From Congeria kusceri (lineage: Eukaryota > Mollusca > Bivalvia > Myida > Dreissenidae), in contig CM051034.1 of NCBI GenBank assembly GCA_027627225.1, positions 45,257,048-45,321,047 of the forward strand: a DNA stretch of 64,000 nt, read 5' to 3'. The notes under the pieces were generated by a model that had not been told where the DNA came from, searched no databases, and saw only the letters and a program-made list of their open reading frames with translations. A program made the translations under genes and the position numbers. This document shows, one piece after another, positions 24,312-36,232 of this stretch. Positions within the stretch are counted from its first letter, which is position 1. Every line of letters starts with the position of its first letter.

Positions 24312-24695
24312 CAATTCTGCTGCTCTGGTTTGCATCTAGCCATTGAGTAATTAAATGGTAATTCAATTGAATAATATTCTCTTTTATTTCAGTCTAATTT
24401 GAATTGCGATGCTATGAGTTTAATTTTTATTTACACTTACATGTTTTGTGAATAATTCTGGGCCAAGTGCGAGGTTCGTGAGCACAAAAACCGGTTTAAA
24501 CACCCAATGCTCTGCATTGACCGTTCCAAGGCGGTGACCCCAGTTTGATTCATGCGTGTTTTGTGTTTGTTATGTGTGTTTGTGATGTCCTGTGTATTGT
24601 TTTCGGCAATTGGTCACTTGACGTAAGTAAAAGACCTCGGGCTACTAATAAGAGTTCTCTCCTGCTGTCGCAGCTCGAGTTTCGCTTTGTCTATA
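24312..24695 (+). repeat. Direct repeat R, copy 2
   Basis: Second copy of the 17,015-17,351 repeat, same orientation, about 7.3 kb downstream. It is longer, with an extra AAACCGGTTTAAACACCC ... CATTGACCGTTCCAAGG block that the first copy lacks. Confidence 0.8.
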
Positions 24696-25229
24696 TTTAT
24701 CTCCGATAAATAACAAATGGCATTTTAAAACTAATGTATCAGTACAATCATCACAGGTAGTTTCTTGGCAATTGTGTATGTGTAAATTATTGCATACACT
24801 TGGGGAAAATAGTCATGACTCATACTTCTTGTATTGTAATATCTCTTTGATGGCATATGCAGTGTTCAGACCTTGTGGATCAAAATTCAAGACCAGCTGT
24901 GAAATTAGATTGACAAAAACTGCCAATGGAACATTTATTTACTAAGTCGTGTTTGTTATCAAATGTATCTCGGAATGCAGAACAAAAACGCCTGATTGTG
25001 GCGCTACATCATTAGTTTACTTTCTTGCAACAGGACATAAGGTTGTGTATTTGACCTGACCAGCAGAACATTAATTGCAATTTCTTGTAAATAACATGAA
25101 CAACATTAAATATTTTTGTGCCACCAGCAGAACGCGTGTTATGCTTTTTTATGAGTCTTTCAGGTATAAAATTATGTGTAATTTCCAAGAAAATGTGGAA
25201 AAAAAACTCTTTTTGCTCCTTGAAAATGT

Positions 25230-25880
25230 TCAAGGGAGCATGTTGTCGCTGCTTTGTCCATCTGTCAGCCATCACACGCTTTTTATCAAGGTTATAACAA
25301 TGGATGGAGGGATTTTTAAATTACTTGACAAACATGTTTGTCATTATGAGACGGCTTGTTTCTTGCATGAGCTGTGTCTGTAGGTCAAACGTTAAGGTCA
25401 TGTTTAGTGCTCAAAGGCCATAATTTTCACTTGGCTTGTCCGGCATAAACTTGGCCATGAATAGAGGGATTTTAAAATGACTTGGTACAAATGCTTGTCT
25501 GAACAAGACAGCATGTCACCCAAATTCAATAGGTGTGTAGGTCAAGGTTATGTTAAGAGGTCAAATGTAGAACTTGACACTTAGCTTGTCCGAGATAATA
25601 CGTAGGCTTGGGAAGAGAGATTTTAAAATTATTTACCACAAATATTTGCCTCAGTTAGACGGCTTGTTGCACACATAAATCAGGTCTGCAGATTAAAGGT
25701 CAAGGCCACACTTTAACTTAGAGGTCAATGGTAAAACTTGGAACTTTGCTTGACCGGGCTATAAATTGGCCACGGATGTATGGCTTTTAAAGTTACTTGG
25801 CACTAGTGTTTGCCATTATCAGATGGTATGTCACAGGCATATACCAAAGGTTAAAATTGGTACTTCTGTGTCCATTCTAG
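25230..25880. repeat. Tandem units of about 165 bp
   Basis: About four diverged units repeat GGATTTTxAAATxACTTGxCA, AGACGGCTTGTTxC, AGGTCAAxGTxATG and ACTTxGCTTGTCCG at roughly 160-170 bp spacing. Similar AGGTCAAGGTC phrases occur at 51,900-52,085. An isolated degenerate copy of the CCGCCAGCGGAAC core lies upstream at 25,117, so this block lies between that core and the main core array. Confidence 0.6.
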
Positions 25881-25904
25881 CATATGACATGGTAATTCAA
25901 GGAT

Positions 25905-27145
25905 ATACTTGCACCGCCAGCAGAACGTATTAGGTTTGGTTTTCTTTAAATGAGAATACAATTGTTGGGATGCTTGTACCGCAAGTGGACATTACTTTTT
26001 TTGTTATTCAGAATATATATGAAAATACTTTAGTACTGCCAGCGGAACACTTAGTTTGATTTTCTGTTCATCACAATATAAATGTTTGGATGCTGGTACC
26101 GCCAGCGGAACATTTGTGGTTCAGTTTTCTGTTAAATCTAAATATTTCAGGATGCTTGTACCGCCAGTGGAACAGTTTTATTTTGTTTTCTGTAATTTAG
26201 GATATCAATGTTGGGATGTTTGTACTGCCAGTGGAACACTTTTAGTTTGGTTTCTGTAATCACAATTTAAATGTTTGGATGCTTGTACCGCTGGCGGAAC
26301 AATTAGGTTTTCTGTTATTCAGGATGTAAATATCAGAATGTTTGTACCGCCAGCGGAACAATTTCTTGGTCTTGTTTTCTGTAATTTAGAACATAAATGT
26401 TGGGATGTTTGTACCGCCGGCAGAACACTTTTAGTTTGTTATTTTTGTCAATCAGAATATACATGTTAGTGTGCTTGTACCGCCAGCGGAACAAATTAAT
26501 TTTTTTTTCTGTAATTCAAAATATTGATTTTGTTATGTTTGTACCGCCAGTGGAACAATTTTTGGTTTGTTTTCTTTAATTAAGAAAATAAATGTAAATA
26601 CACTTGTACCGCCAGCGGAACACTTTTAGTTTAGTTTTCTGTAAAACACAATATAAATGTTTGGATGCTTGTTCCGCCGGCGGAACAATTTTGATTAGGT
26701 TTTATGTTATTCTGAATGTAAATATCAGAATGTTTGTACCTCCAGCGGAACAATTTCTTTATTTTATTTTCTGTAACTTAGAATATAAAAGTTTGGTTTT
26801 TTGTACCGCCAGCGGAACAAATAAAGGCTATTTGTACCGCTAGCGGAACACTTTTAGTTTGTTATTTTTTGTCAATCAGAATAATAATGTTTGGATGCTT
26901 GTACCGCCGGCGGAACCATTTTGATTAGGTTTTCTGTTATTCTGAATATAAATGTCATGAGGTTTGTACCGCAAGTGGAATACTTCGGTTCCGTGTTATA
27001 AGGAATACAAGAATTTTTGGGGCAACATTAAATTTGGTTTCTTGTAATTAAAACAGTTTATTTGTGTACCGCCAGCGGAACATTTACTGCAAATTTGTAT
27101 AAATGTATAGAAAACAATTGTGAAATTTTGTTCCACCAGCGGAAC
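25905..27145. repeat. Minisatellite with regularly spaced CCGC-NN-GCGG cores
   Basis: About 20 copies of a core close to TTGTACCGCCAGCGGAACA are spaced 58-66 bp apart. Core starts are near 25,914, 25,978, 26,036, 26,096, 26,160, 26,224, 26,287, 26,347, 26,413, 26,479, 26,541, 26,607, 26,672, 26,738, 26,804, 26,836, 26,902, 26,968, 27,067 and 27,133. Spacers are AT-rich and related to each other (GTTTTCTGTAATTxAGAATA, AAATGTTxGGATG), which excludes a CRISPR array. One unit (26,804 to 26,836) has lost about half its spacer, and the last two are more widely spaced. Confidence 0.9.
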
Positions 27146-30077
27146 ATTGGTCTTGCTTTTTGGTAATTTAGTGAAAAATATGAGGTTTATTTTTCATAAC
27201 TAACCTGGAACATTGTCCTTTTGGCTTTTTTGGCTTCAGTGGAAAATCCCTTTTAAAAATATAACAATATGTAACTGAAAAAATCGACATACACTCGTAA
27301 TGTAATAAAATAGTTTTGTCTTGTTTACATTAGCAGACAGCTTTCTGTTAGACGCGTTTCCTTAATGTTGATGTTGATTTTATCAATATGTCAACAGTGC
27401 TACTAATTCAGTATTTGACTTTTTGATACGGTAGGGTAGATCTTCACGTGAATTAAACGATTTCCTTAGCGGTCATTTACATTTTACGCTACATTTTACA
27501 ACGTAAGAGGCTGACACAAAAGCTTATGCCTTAATCGTGCTTGTTTCGCAATGAAACGCTGTACTTAAAATACTTTATTTCAGAGTCGACCGTTCATCAT
27601 ACCGACTCGTGACGCCATGTTGTTTTTTGACGGACATAAACAGAGTTGTCTCCCGTGAAATCGGTGGTTCGGCTTTGAAACACTCGTCGAGGTGTTTACT
27701 TAAAGGCATTTGTCTTGTTGAGGTGTCTCGCAATTATTGTTCATGAACCAATCTCCTACTTCTCAGTTTATCACCAGTTTGGCCGATACATATTTTATTA
27801 CATCCATTACACAATAATACATACATATATTACATTTTTAACATCACATGAAATATTATTTTTATTTGTTTAAAGTTAACCATTAACTTGAAATGAATCG
27901 CTCTCACAATAATTACAGATGGCACATATAGGGTCATTACATTTAGCTACTGTAGGTTATTGAGAGGAAAATAAGATTTAGTAAGTAGGCGTTTTAAATT
28001 TGGTGGCTGTCTTTTGCATTTTTATTATTCTTCTATCTTATCACGTGTTAATGGCATGATGTCATTCTGATTACGTTAATGTGTAGCCATAAGTAGCAGC
28101 TTAAAAATCACTCAGTACAAAGGTGCATTAGAAAATGTATATATAAATCTTTTTAGATACTCCTGCTATGTTTGCCATGACAACAGAATATGTAAGAATC
28201 GATATTATTAATGTATTGTTTTGTATAGTTTTATGGAAAACGTTATCGCGACTTCACAAACGAAACTATTTGTCTGTGAATCCATTTTTCGCATAAATGA
28301 AACAACTTAAACCGCTAATTGTATTGAGAATAAAATTCTCTAGTTATCTTTATATTAACAAATAATATTACGGGTATACATCAAATTATTGGTACGTGTA
28401 GGAGTACATAATAACTGATCACGTCATAATCTATCGGTTCTATCTGTAATAAACAATGAATCAATTTGGAAACACACATCATTTTGAGATTAACTTATTC
28501 TTTATAAAATATTGCATATATAATTACAATTTAAGTGTGTGTTGAATTTGTAGTTTTTTCATTACTTAATTATTCACGGAACCAATTACATATTTAATCA
28601 TCATTGTCGTCATTTCAAGACTAAAATGTCCATGAGCTAACGTCTTTCACAGACTGTGGGATGTATGAAATAAGTGCTTATATATACAGAGTAACACGTT
28701 ACTGCCTTTGTGCTTAATATATCAGATGAGGCGAAGAATAATATAAAGGTCGGGTAGCCATTGCTTCCAGTGATCAATTCTCTTCAGAACGTGTATTTTA
28801 TAAATGTGTTGTCAGAATTAAATCTACTTTAATTATATGTACAAAGATATAATTACATAATACATGAACGTTTAGGTGATGTATGCGTTATAATTTAATA
28901 ACTTGTTCATGGAATATAATATAATTTAATAGTCACACAAGAAATAAAAATTATCTACACTTAAGGTTTGACGTTATTCAATTAATGTACATTTAAATAA
29001 TTAAAATAAATGAAGATAGCTAATGAGTAATATTATTTGAACTTTATGCTACCAAAACATATCTACCTATACGGAGCTCTTCACCATGGTCTTATATTTG
29101 TATATGTATTAACAAATAATAATGTGTCATTTAATTAATTAATTAATTTATTTATTTATTAGAGTATGAGTACTTAATTACTTACCTCAATCGACGTGAG
29201 ATCTGGCTGAAAAGAGCAATGACATCAATTTAGAATCAAATATTTTTTTAAGAATAACTTATTCGTAATAAAATCGGGTATATCTAAACAGAAATACTGT
29301 TTTATGTTTGCGTTGTATTTTGTTTATAACTAAGTATCCGTGTGATTTATGTCATTAACAAAATGTTGTTGATTAATTTTGTGTTGGCGGCTTTGTCATC
29401 AGGAATAAATGTTCCATAACTAACCTATGGTTATTTACAATAACAAAATAATGAGAATTGTGCGTAGTAGTATCAGATGAGGTTAACAGAGTCTATATAC
29501 AAATCAAAGGTGATTTGTTCGGCTTTTAATGTCCACATGTAGTATTCTAGTAACTAATAACGATGGATGTCATCTTGTCGCATCGGAAAACAATTAATGA
29601 AATAAAAAGTTTTTGAGACAACTAGCGGTCATGACAGAATTTTAAAGCAGAAAAAGCTAAGTTCTAAAAATTCCAATAATTGAAAGTTAAATCCATCAAT
29701 AAAATATGCAGCCTAGTAGTTTTAACATACACTGTCTCTAAAAGAGTTAGGTCACTATGTTTTATTCAATTAAGAAAACCGTGTTAATTGCGATTTAAGT
29801 AGAAGTATTATTAATAGTTTCGGGTTTATAAAAGGAAGAATCCCAAATATAAGACAATGCATTACTGCATAATTATACTCTAAATCGCCCGCAAATCATG
29901 ACGGATCCATTAAACTATTACGCGATTCAGACGCGTTCATTCTTAATAAACTTTAGACTTTTCGATATCGGAATAATACATGAATAAGAGAGCTACGATA
30001 GCTTTTTGGTTTGGTTGTAACAGGGTGGTTGAGAGATAGGTTTAGTAGTTCAAGCGATACAAGTAATACTGCCAATT
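27146..30077. other. AT-rich non-coding DNA
   Basis: No gene recognised. It includes an ATTA/TTTA simple repeat at about 29,130-29,162. A block at 28,380-28,530 shares GGTACGTGTA, ACACATCATTTTGAG and TTAACTTATTCTT with 31,030-31,190. Confidence 0.4.
28962..29073 (+). repeat. Local duplication, copy 1
   Basis: Shares TTAATGTACATTTxAATAAT, AATAATATTATTT and TGCTAxCAAAA with 30,701-30,815 in the same order and orientation, at about 75-80 percent identity by eye. Confidence 0.55.
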
Positions 30078-30400
30078 TGGTCGCCGCCGGGATTGGGGCA
30101 TCGCGGCCGATTTTAGGGAATTGGGGTCGAGCGATGCGGCCGATTTCGGGCAGGTGGAGTTGAGCGTTGTGGTCGATTTCACAAAGGTGGGTCGAGCGTG
30201 GCGGCCAATTTTGGGTAGGTTGGGTGAAGCGTTTCAGCCGATTTCAGTGAGGTAGGATAGGGCATTGCGGCCGATTTCGATGATGTGGGGGTAAAACGTA
30301 AAACGAAGCGGCGGATTTCATGGGGATGTAAGAGGGCAGATTTAAACAATCTCTGGTGGAGGTGGAGTCGAGCCGATTTTTTTAGCGGAGGTGTCGGGGA
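30078..30400. repeat. GC-rich minisatellite of about 33 bp
   Basis: At least six units repeat GCGGCCGATTTCGGG and GGTGGGGTCGAGCGT with substitutions between 30,078 and 30,291, with more degenerate units to about 30,400. It is far richer in CpG than its surroundings. The open frame on the minus strand (proline and serine rich) follows from the 33-bp period, which is divisible by three; I see no sign that it is a protein. Confidence 0.8.
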
Positions 30401-30700
30401 TGCCGACATCCTTCAAGAAACACTGCGGGAAACCCTGAGATAGAAATGCAAGTTTTTAAAGTATGTTTTTATTTATGCTTAGTGCAAGGTCTTTTCATTC
30501 CGAAAAATAATTGGGAAATTTTGCGAATACATCTGAAGTATAATGGCCGTACAGAATAAGGTATTCTTACGTGGACGTCGCGAGGTAAAGTGACATGACA
30601 AGCCTTTAAATATGTTTTTAATAATTAATAATGTCATGTTTTGTGTCATCTTTTCAATTTTTCGCAATGGTGAGTTGGCAACGCGATAAATAAAAACGAT

Positions 30701-30815
30701 CGACACTTACGGCGTCACGTTATTTAATTAATGTACATTTGAATAATAATAAATGATGATGACTAATGAATAATATTATTTAAACGTGATGCTATCAAAA
30801 AATACCTACGTATAC
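30701..30815 (+). repeat. Local duplication, copy 2
   Basis: Partner of 28,962-29,073. The following sequence to 31,830 is AT-rich and non-coding; its block at 31,030-31,190 resembles 28,380-28,530, so a longer diverged duplication or a shared old repeat is likely. Confidence 0.5.
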
Positions 30816-31833
30816 TCTACACCACAGACTACAGACTACAGCTGTATATACACATTAGAATGCTGTGTATTTGTTGCATTTTGTATTTTGTATACTAGTC
30901 ATTTTGTACAATATGATACGATTTCAATTGGTATAGTAAATAATTTTTATTTAGAAACTGCCACTTTAACTGCACACTTTTATGTGATATATTCATTACA
31001 CAGTTGTGTGTTTGCGTGCATTCATATATGTATTGGTACGTGTATAAGTACATTATTACGCACAGCATAGTTTGACATAATTTAACTTGATATGCCGGTC
31101 TATAATGAGTAGTGATAAATCAAGCTAGTACCACATATCGTTTTGAGGTAAACTTATTCTTAATAGCTTATTGCACATCTTATTAAAATTCTGAGTTACT
31201 GGGATCCAAATATGTTAAAGTTATATTAAACATCATTAAACGCAATTCATATAAAGGATAGCCTTCATATTTTTTCTATGACAACACAACAAATAAGATG
31301 CGAAATGACCCTAGTATGAATTTTTTATTTATTTTAATTATGTATTAGTCAGTCAATCCAAAGTCAACCGACACTGAACCCAAAGCAAATATATATATAT
31401 TCTTCCTGAAGGAGTTCGAACATTGAATTTGACATGCATGTCAATAAATTCATTTAGCTCATTTAAATATAAATGTTGGGTTATGTAAAACATGAATAAT
31501 AAGTAAATAATTAATGAACTTTTAGAGGATATTCGATAAGTGTTTTCATAAAACAAAATGAAATGAAATACCATATAACACTACAATGTCGTTCGTTTTG
31601 ATCTTTATAATTGTGTTTGTGTCAAATAATTAACAATAAACGTGAAGCTAACTTCTAGTAAAAATCAATATCATTACTGTAAGATTTAACTATGACAAAA
31701 TGTTATTCAAATCTGGATGAATTTAGTCATGGAATAACACCGTAACATGTTTGTACTTAAACCAACACTAAATATAAATAAATGAAATGTAGGTGGGTAT
31801 TCAAATTAATGAAAAACACTGTGAACCGTTTTT

Positions 31834-32451
31834 AACAAGAGCTGTCAGAGGACAGCGCGCTCGACTATTCAAAGTATTTCAGTTGGTTTATATTTTGGAA
31901 AGTGGAAGGGGCACATTTTGTTGAAATACAACACTGATTTATGGCAATTATTTCACCAAATTATTTCAAGTTTCAAGTGGCAACCTTAAAACTTAATAAC
32001 TTGTGTAGTTTTTAAATGTTAAGAGTGTTGAATATAAACTTTAACCAGAAAATCTATGTGGAAAGGGGGCATAGCTCTGTAAAATACAAAACAGAGTTAT
32101 AGGAAATGTTGCCACAGACACTGGAATTGATGACACAGGTCTATTCCAAGTTTCAAGTGAATAATTATATAGTTCTGCAGTTGCAAAACTTTTGAATATA
32201 AACTTTAAGCAGAAAATCTATGTGAAAGAGGCATAACTCTGTCAAAATACAAAACAGAGTTTAAGGGAATGTTGCTCCTGATATTGGAGTTGATGAAAAA
32301 GTTATATTCCAATTTTCAATTGAATAATGTAGCTTTGAAGTTACAAGACATTTGAATAACGGCTTTAACCAAGTTCAGACGTGGACGCCGACGATGACGC
32401 CGGGGCGAGTAGGAAAGCTCACCTATTCTTCGACTAGTCCAGCTAAAAACT
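31834..32451 (+). mobile_element. Array-bearing element, family B, copy 1
   Basis: It begins AACAAGAGCTGTCAGAGGA and CAGCGCGCTCGACTATTC. It contains about two and a half units of about 165 bp (AAACTTTAACCAGAAAATCT, GGCATAGCTCTGTAAAATAC, AAACAGAGTTATAGGAAATG). It ends GTGGACGCCGACGATGACGC, AAAGCTCACCTATTCTTCGA and AGTCCAGCTAAAAACT. The 5' CGACTATTC and the 3' CTATTCTTCGACTAG form subterminal inverted words. No ORF. The longer copy, in reverse orientation, is at 53,432-55,017. Confidence 0.7.
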
Positions 32452-33011
32452 CAACATAGAGCAATGTACATCTCCCATTTTGATTTGCAGATTTGCATGG
32501 TGGCAACCGTTCAACGTAGATTGCTACATAAACTTTACTTATCATTAAGATATGTCGAATAATTAGTACTGGTAATTAACTAACAATTCTTCATATAGTT
32601 CGCCCTGCAAAGAAATTGTGTATTTCATTTGAACAAAGTATCGTTAAGGATTAAGTGTTCTTGTTTGCGCATCAAGGATATTCCTAAGACAATTATTGTG
32701 TTGTTTTTATTAACATGAAACGTGTTTTATTGACTATTCTAGCATGCCAGGCTGAGATTGTTCTATATACAAAGAACCCATTGCAAAACATCCGTAAAAT
32801 ACGCAAAAATGTAATTACGATTTTGACGTCATTCGTTAATTTTTTTATTAATGAACGTGACATCAATATGAATTTGTATCGATTAATGAAGTCACCGGTA
32901 ACAGCGGGTAAGCGCGTTCAAACGTTCGCCCTGGAAGATAAGCGGTACCGAGTAAAGTAGCTCCCATAGCAATTGCACAAACTATTTGTCATACCATGTT
33001 AATATTGAAAC
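32452..33011. other. Non-coding stretch
   Basis: No recognisable gene or repeat. Confidence 0.4.
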
Positions 33012-33173
33012 AATCTTCGATTTAGTATTGTTTATCGGGAGATAAACAACGATATTTCGTTCTAATGCGAGTATATTTAACAACTCGGGCTAACGCCCTC
33101 TTGATTTAATTCCAGCGCATCAGAAATCCAAATCGTTGTTTATTACCAGATAAACAACGCTGAATCGAAGATT
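33012..33173. mobile_element. Foldback/MITE-like inverted repeat
   Basis: The left arm starts AATCTTCGATTTAGTATTG and contains TTTATCGGGAGATAAACAAC. The right arm, read on the minus strand, is AATCTTCGATTCAGCGTTG followed by TTTATCTGGTAATAAACAAC. The imperfect pairing continues for about 60 bp from each end, so nearly the whole 162 bp is a stem. No coding content, and no target duplication was recognised. Confidence 0.65.
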
Positions 33174-33559
33174 ATGTCTTAAATGATACCATGTCGTAAT
33201 CGTCACATCAGAACTTAACTCTGATGTTCATTCGATCATTCCAAAAAAAGTTTAACAGGTTACTGCCTGGTCTTGTGTAATATCAGAATGCTATATGGCA
33301 GTTTTGTTATGTTAAGATACCTAAGTGAATAACACGAAAGTTTTCTACTTGCCAGATAATAACTGTATATGTAACATTTTTTTCAGAAAATTGTCGACAT
33401 AGCTAAGTGGATATGTGGCTGGCAGAAGTATTCCGCCATACGATATACATGAAGAGATTCGATAAATTAAATATTCACTATAAAACGAGTTTTGTTCATA
33501 ATTTATTATGCCACTAGTGCACAATTACGTTGAAGACGCTGACCCAATAGTTTTCAGTG

Positions 33560-33920
33560 GTATTATATTACTGACCGATAACACAAATTGACTCCGCCCA
33601 TTTTCTGTGATATAATGTCACTGACTAATAACACAATTAAGCCACACCCACATTAAAAAAATCATGTGTCACGGATAAGGATTCTGTAGTCCCGCCCATT
33701 TCTCGGAACTTCTTTTTGTAGGCGTGTAATGTCGCTTACGTCGTTAAAATGTAAACCAAGAATGGATCTGGCCAGATGTTATAAACTCGTGAGATCAACC
33801 AAGCTCAAATCTCAATATCTAGCTCAGCCGAGATCGAACTCAGAAAATCATAGATTACAAAAATATACCTGTTATCTCAAACTCACCCCGAGCAAGAAAC
33901 CCTGAGATTGGTTGGTATAT
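33560..33920. repeat. Short degenerate repeats
   Basis: Three diverged units carry GACCGATAACACAA / GACTAATAACACAATT and a CCGCCCATTT-like word between about 33,570 and 33,710. The 33,775-33,920 part has repeated CTCAxCCxxGAG words. No gene recognised. Confidence 0.35.
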
Positions 33921-34621
33921 GTCTCAGTAAAACTCGCAACATGTAAATGTGACCAAAATGAGGTTAACAGTAATCACCTCAACAGTTTCGATGATAAAAT
34001 CAGCATATTACAGGCGATTAGCATATTTATTTTTATATTCTAAATAATTATTATCCTTCTGCTACATCATTGAATAAAATCTAAATTCCACTTCAACATT
34101 GAAAGAGCTTTTAAAACATAAAATTGCATGTTTAAATGCATTTATTTTAGGTATCTATTACTATCCATTGTGTTCCTTTGTTGAATGTTCACATTTCACA
34201 AATTAACTTTTGAAAAGTAATCGTTCATGTGGACTGCAGTCTACTTCTTGGGGTTGCAAATAGATAAAATGATGTAAATGTATTAATATTATGTTTTTTT
34301 ACACAAGTAAAAATTTATCGCTTCAATTTAATGATTAAATGTGTGTTGATGATTTTATCTAAAACTATGTTTATGCGTGTTCTGCATAGACCCAAGTAGA
34401 CGTCAACAGGCTGTCTCATTTGCATATTGTGTTGTATACTGTCAATTGCTAAATGTTTGCGATAAGTCGTTAATTTTATTTGATTTTTTATAATAAAACA
34501 ATTTGTAAAACACGGCATAATAAATAGAGCATATGGTAGGTAACGTTTCATACCATGTGATATCAGACTCGTCTCATATGGCGTAAAAAAATTCGGCAAT
34601 CCTCTCCTTTTCCTTTCCAAT

Positions 34622-35060
34622 CAAAAGTCAACAATTTTATCTTGGAAATAACTCTGATTAAAGCTTTATATTGAAATGCTGACCGGAAAACAATATTTAT
34701 ATTTAAACAAAACGTCTGCATGCACTTCGACGTTTGCAAGTTATATATTATGTGAAAGCTGTTCAGTTATTACATTACATATGGGTCTTTTAAAATTAAC
34801 TTTATATAGCGGTATATGTATCGATAAATTAAAAGTTAATTTACGGGTTAATTTCGTCAGAGATCGGGTACCCACATTCGATATAAAAAAAAAATATATA
34901 TATATTTTCAAATGTATTACACTTGCTGCATACGTGTTGTTTAAATTGTGAAAACAAATGCAACAGATATTTTTACGATAATTATTTAACTATTTTGTCA
35001 TTGTATTCGGTGGAGTTGGAAAATTACTTCAGTGTTCAATATGCTCAAATATTTGCTACA
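34622..35060 (+). repeat. Unexpanded homologue of the satellite locus
   Basis: The left part (34,637-34,711, with CTTGGAAATAACTCTG and GAAATGCTGACCGGAAAA) matches the sequence just left of the satellite (36,149-36,232). The right part (34,781-35,055, with ATGGGTCTTTT, TATCGATAAATTAAA, ACGGGTTAATTTCGTC and GGTACCCACAT) matches the sequence just right of it (49,553-49,812). Between them, at about 34,712-34,779, is a single diverged version of the 60-bp monomer: TGCATGCACTTCGACGTTTG, CAAGTTATATATTATGTGAA and CTGTTCAGTTAT. This is the locus with one monomer where the other copy has about 222. Confidence 0.85.
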
Positions 35061-36124
35061 TTTGCGCACCTCCATGTTGTATTCATATAATTTCGTTGTT
35101 ATAACAATCATGATCCATATACGTGACCTCTAACCAAGAAAGGCACGGTTATATGTAGGATCGAGCAGGGCGTACATACTCAAGCTTAGTGTACATGTAT
35201 CACACCGTAACAGGTTTGCATAAAAACGAACTACTGGTACATTGTTTTACTAACAAACCGATATTAACGATACACACATTGTCTATAAACGGCTATCCAA
35301 TTAATGAACAACACGTTTGCACAAATAATATATGAACTGTATGTATTTTACTGATAAACCAATATTAACGATACATTGATTGTAGATTGTGATATCCACA
35401 TTAAAGTACAATTTAATGAACAACAAAATACGTTGAACTAGATATTAACACTAAAACGAACCACAATCGTTGATCTGCATAAACTACTTGTATAATAATA
35501 TAACGTAAAGAAAACAATTATGTTAAAAATAAAAACCAATCAAACAAAGACCACCTTCATAAATAGTGTAATGACATGGAAAACTAACATTTCGTGTTAA
35601 AACGTTCATTGTCCTATTAATATTTTTTTACTCATTGATTCTAACTGGCAGTTTAAAAAACTCCACCACCCGTGAAGATGTCTAAAATATGATTTCCACT
35701 TGACGTATTTATAAAAAACTACTATTACATCAGTATTTCTAGTGCCATTCTGAACCTATAAGCGTTGTGATCATACAATTATTATAACTGAATATTTAAT
35801 GTATTTAATACGTTTTGCCCCTCATACCAGACTTATACCCATGCCATGTTGGTGATACAAAACGTGCAGTACTTATTCACTATGCTATGTAATAAATATT
35901 TTATATTTAGTTCATACAGCCTCGCATTTTCCGACACCATATCAAACTCGTCTCATATCACGTGATATCAAAAGTCACCAATTATATATTCTCTATATCA
36001 ATATTGATGCATATTTATTAGAAACGCATTAAATTAAATTGTATGTGTCGACAATGGGGACCACAGCATTGTGTGATATAATTTGCTTTAAAATGTCATT
36101 CCAGTTGATGCCCCACAATTATTT
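35061..36124. other. AT-rich non-coding spacer
   Basis: A local duplication occurs (35,245-35,310 and 35,350-35,430: AACCxATATTAACGATACA, then AATTTAATGAACAAC-like). ATATCAAACTCGTCTCATAT at about 35,940 matches ATATCAGACTCGTCTCATAT near 34,561, so the duplication that includes the satellite flanks may reach back to here. Confidence 0.5.
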
Positions 36125-36232
36125 AAGTCAATAATTTAAATAGGCTGTTAAACTTGGAAATAATTCTGAATTAAGCATTAAACTGAAATGCTGACCGGAA
36201 AAGACATAGTTATAATTTTTTTTTTAAAACGT
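36125..36232 (+). repeat. Left flank of satellite (duplicated sequence)
   Basis: Carries CTTGGAAATAATTCTGAATT and GAAATGCTGACCGGAAAAG, the counterpart of 34,637-34,711, and runs directly into the first monomer through AAAACGTGCATACATGCATG. Confidence 0.8.

Noticed and set aside
17015..24695. LTR retrotransposon with R1/R2 as LTRs
   Set aside because: No gag, protease, integrase or RNase H sequence was found between them, no primer-binding site or polypurine tract was seen, and the copies differ by a 45-bp block.
26056..26843. Series of short frames with a recurring MFVPPVEQF-like phrase
   Set aside because: They arise because the minisatellite core encodes the same residues whenever it is in frame; the period is not a constant multiple of three, so no continuous protein exists.
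25905..27145. CRISPR array
   Set aside because: The spacing and palindromic cores look similar, but spacers are homologous to each other, cores vary, no cas genes occur, and the context is eukaryotic.
30179..30409. 76-aa Pro/Ser-rich frame on the minus strand
   Set aside because: It follows the 33-bp GC-rich minisatellite.
34315..34951. Two frames of 101 and 91 aa near the unexpanded satellite locus
   Set aside because: No family resemblance; composition is that of AT-rich non-coding DNA.
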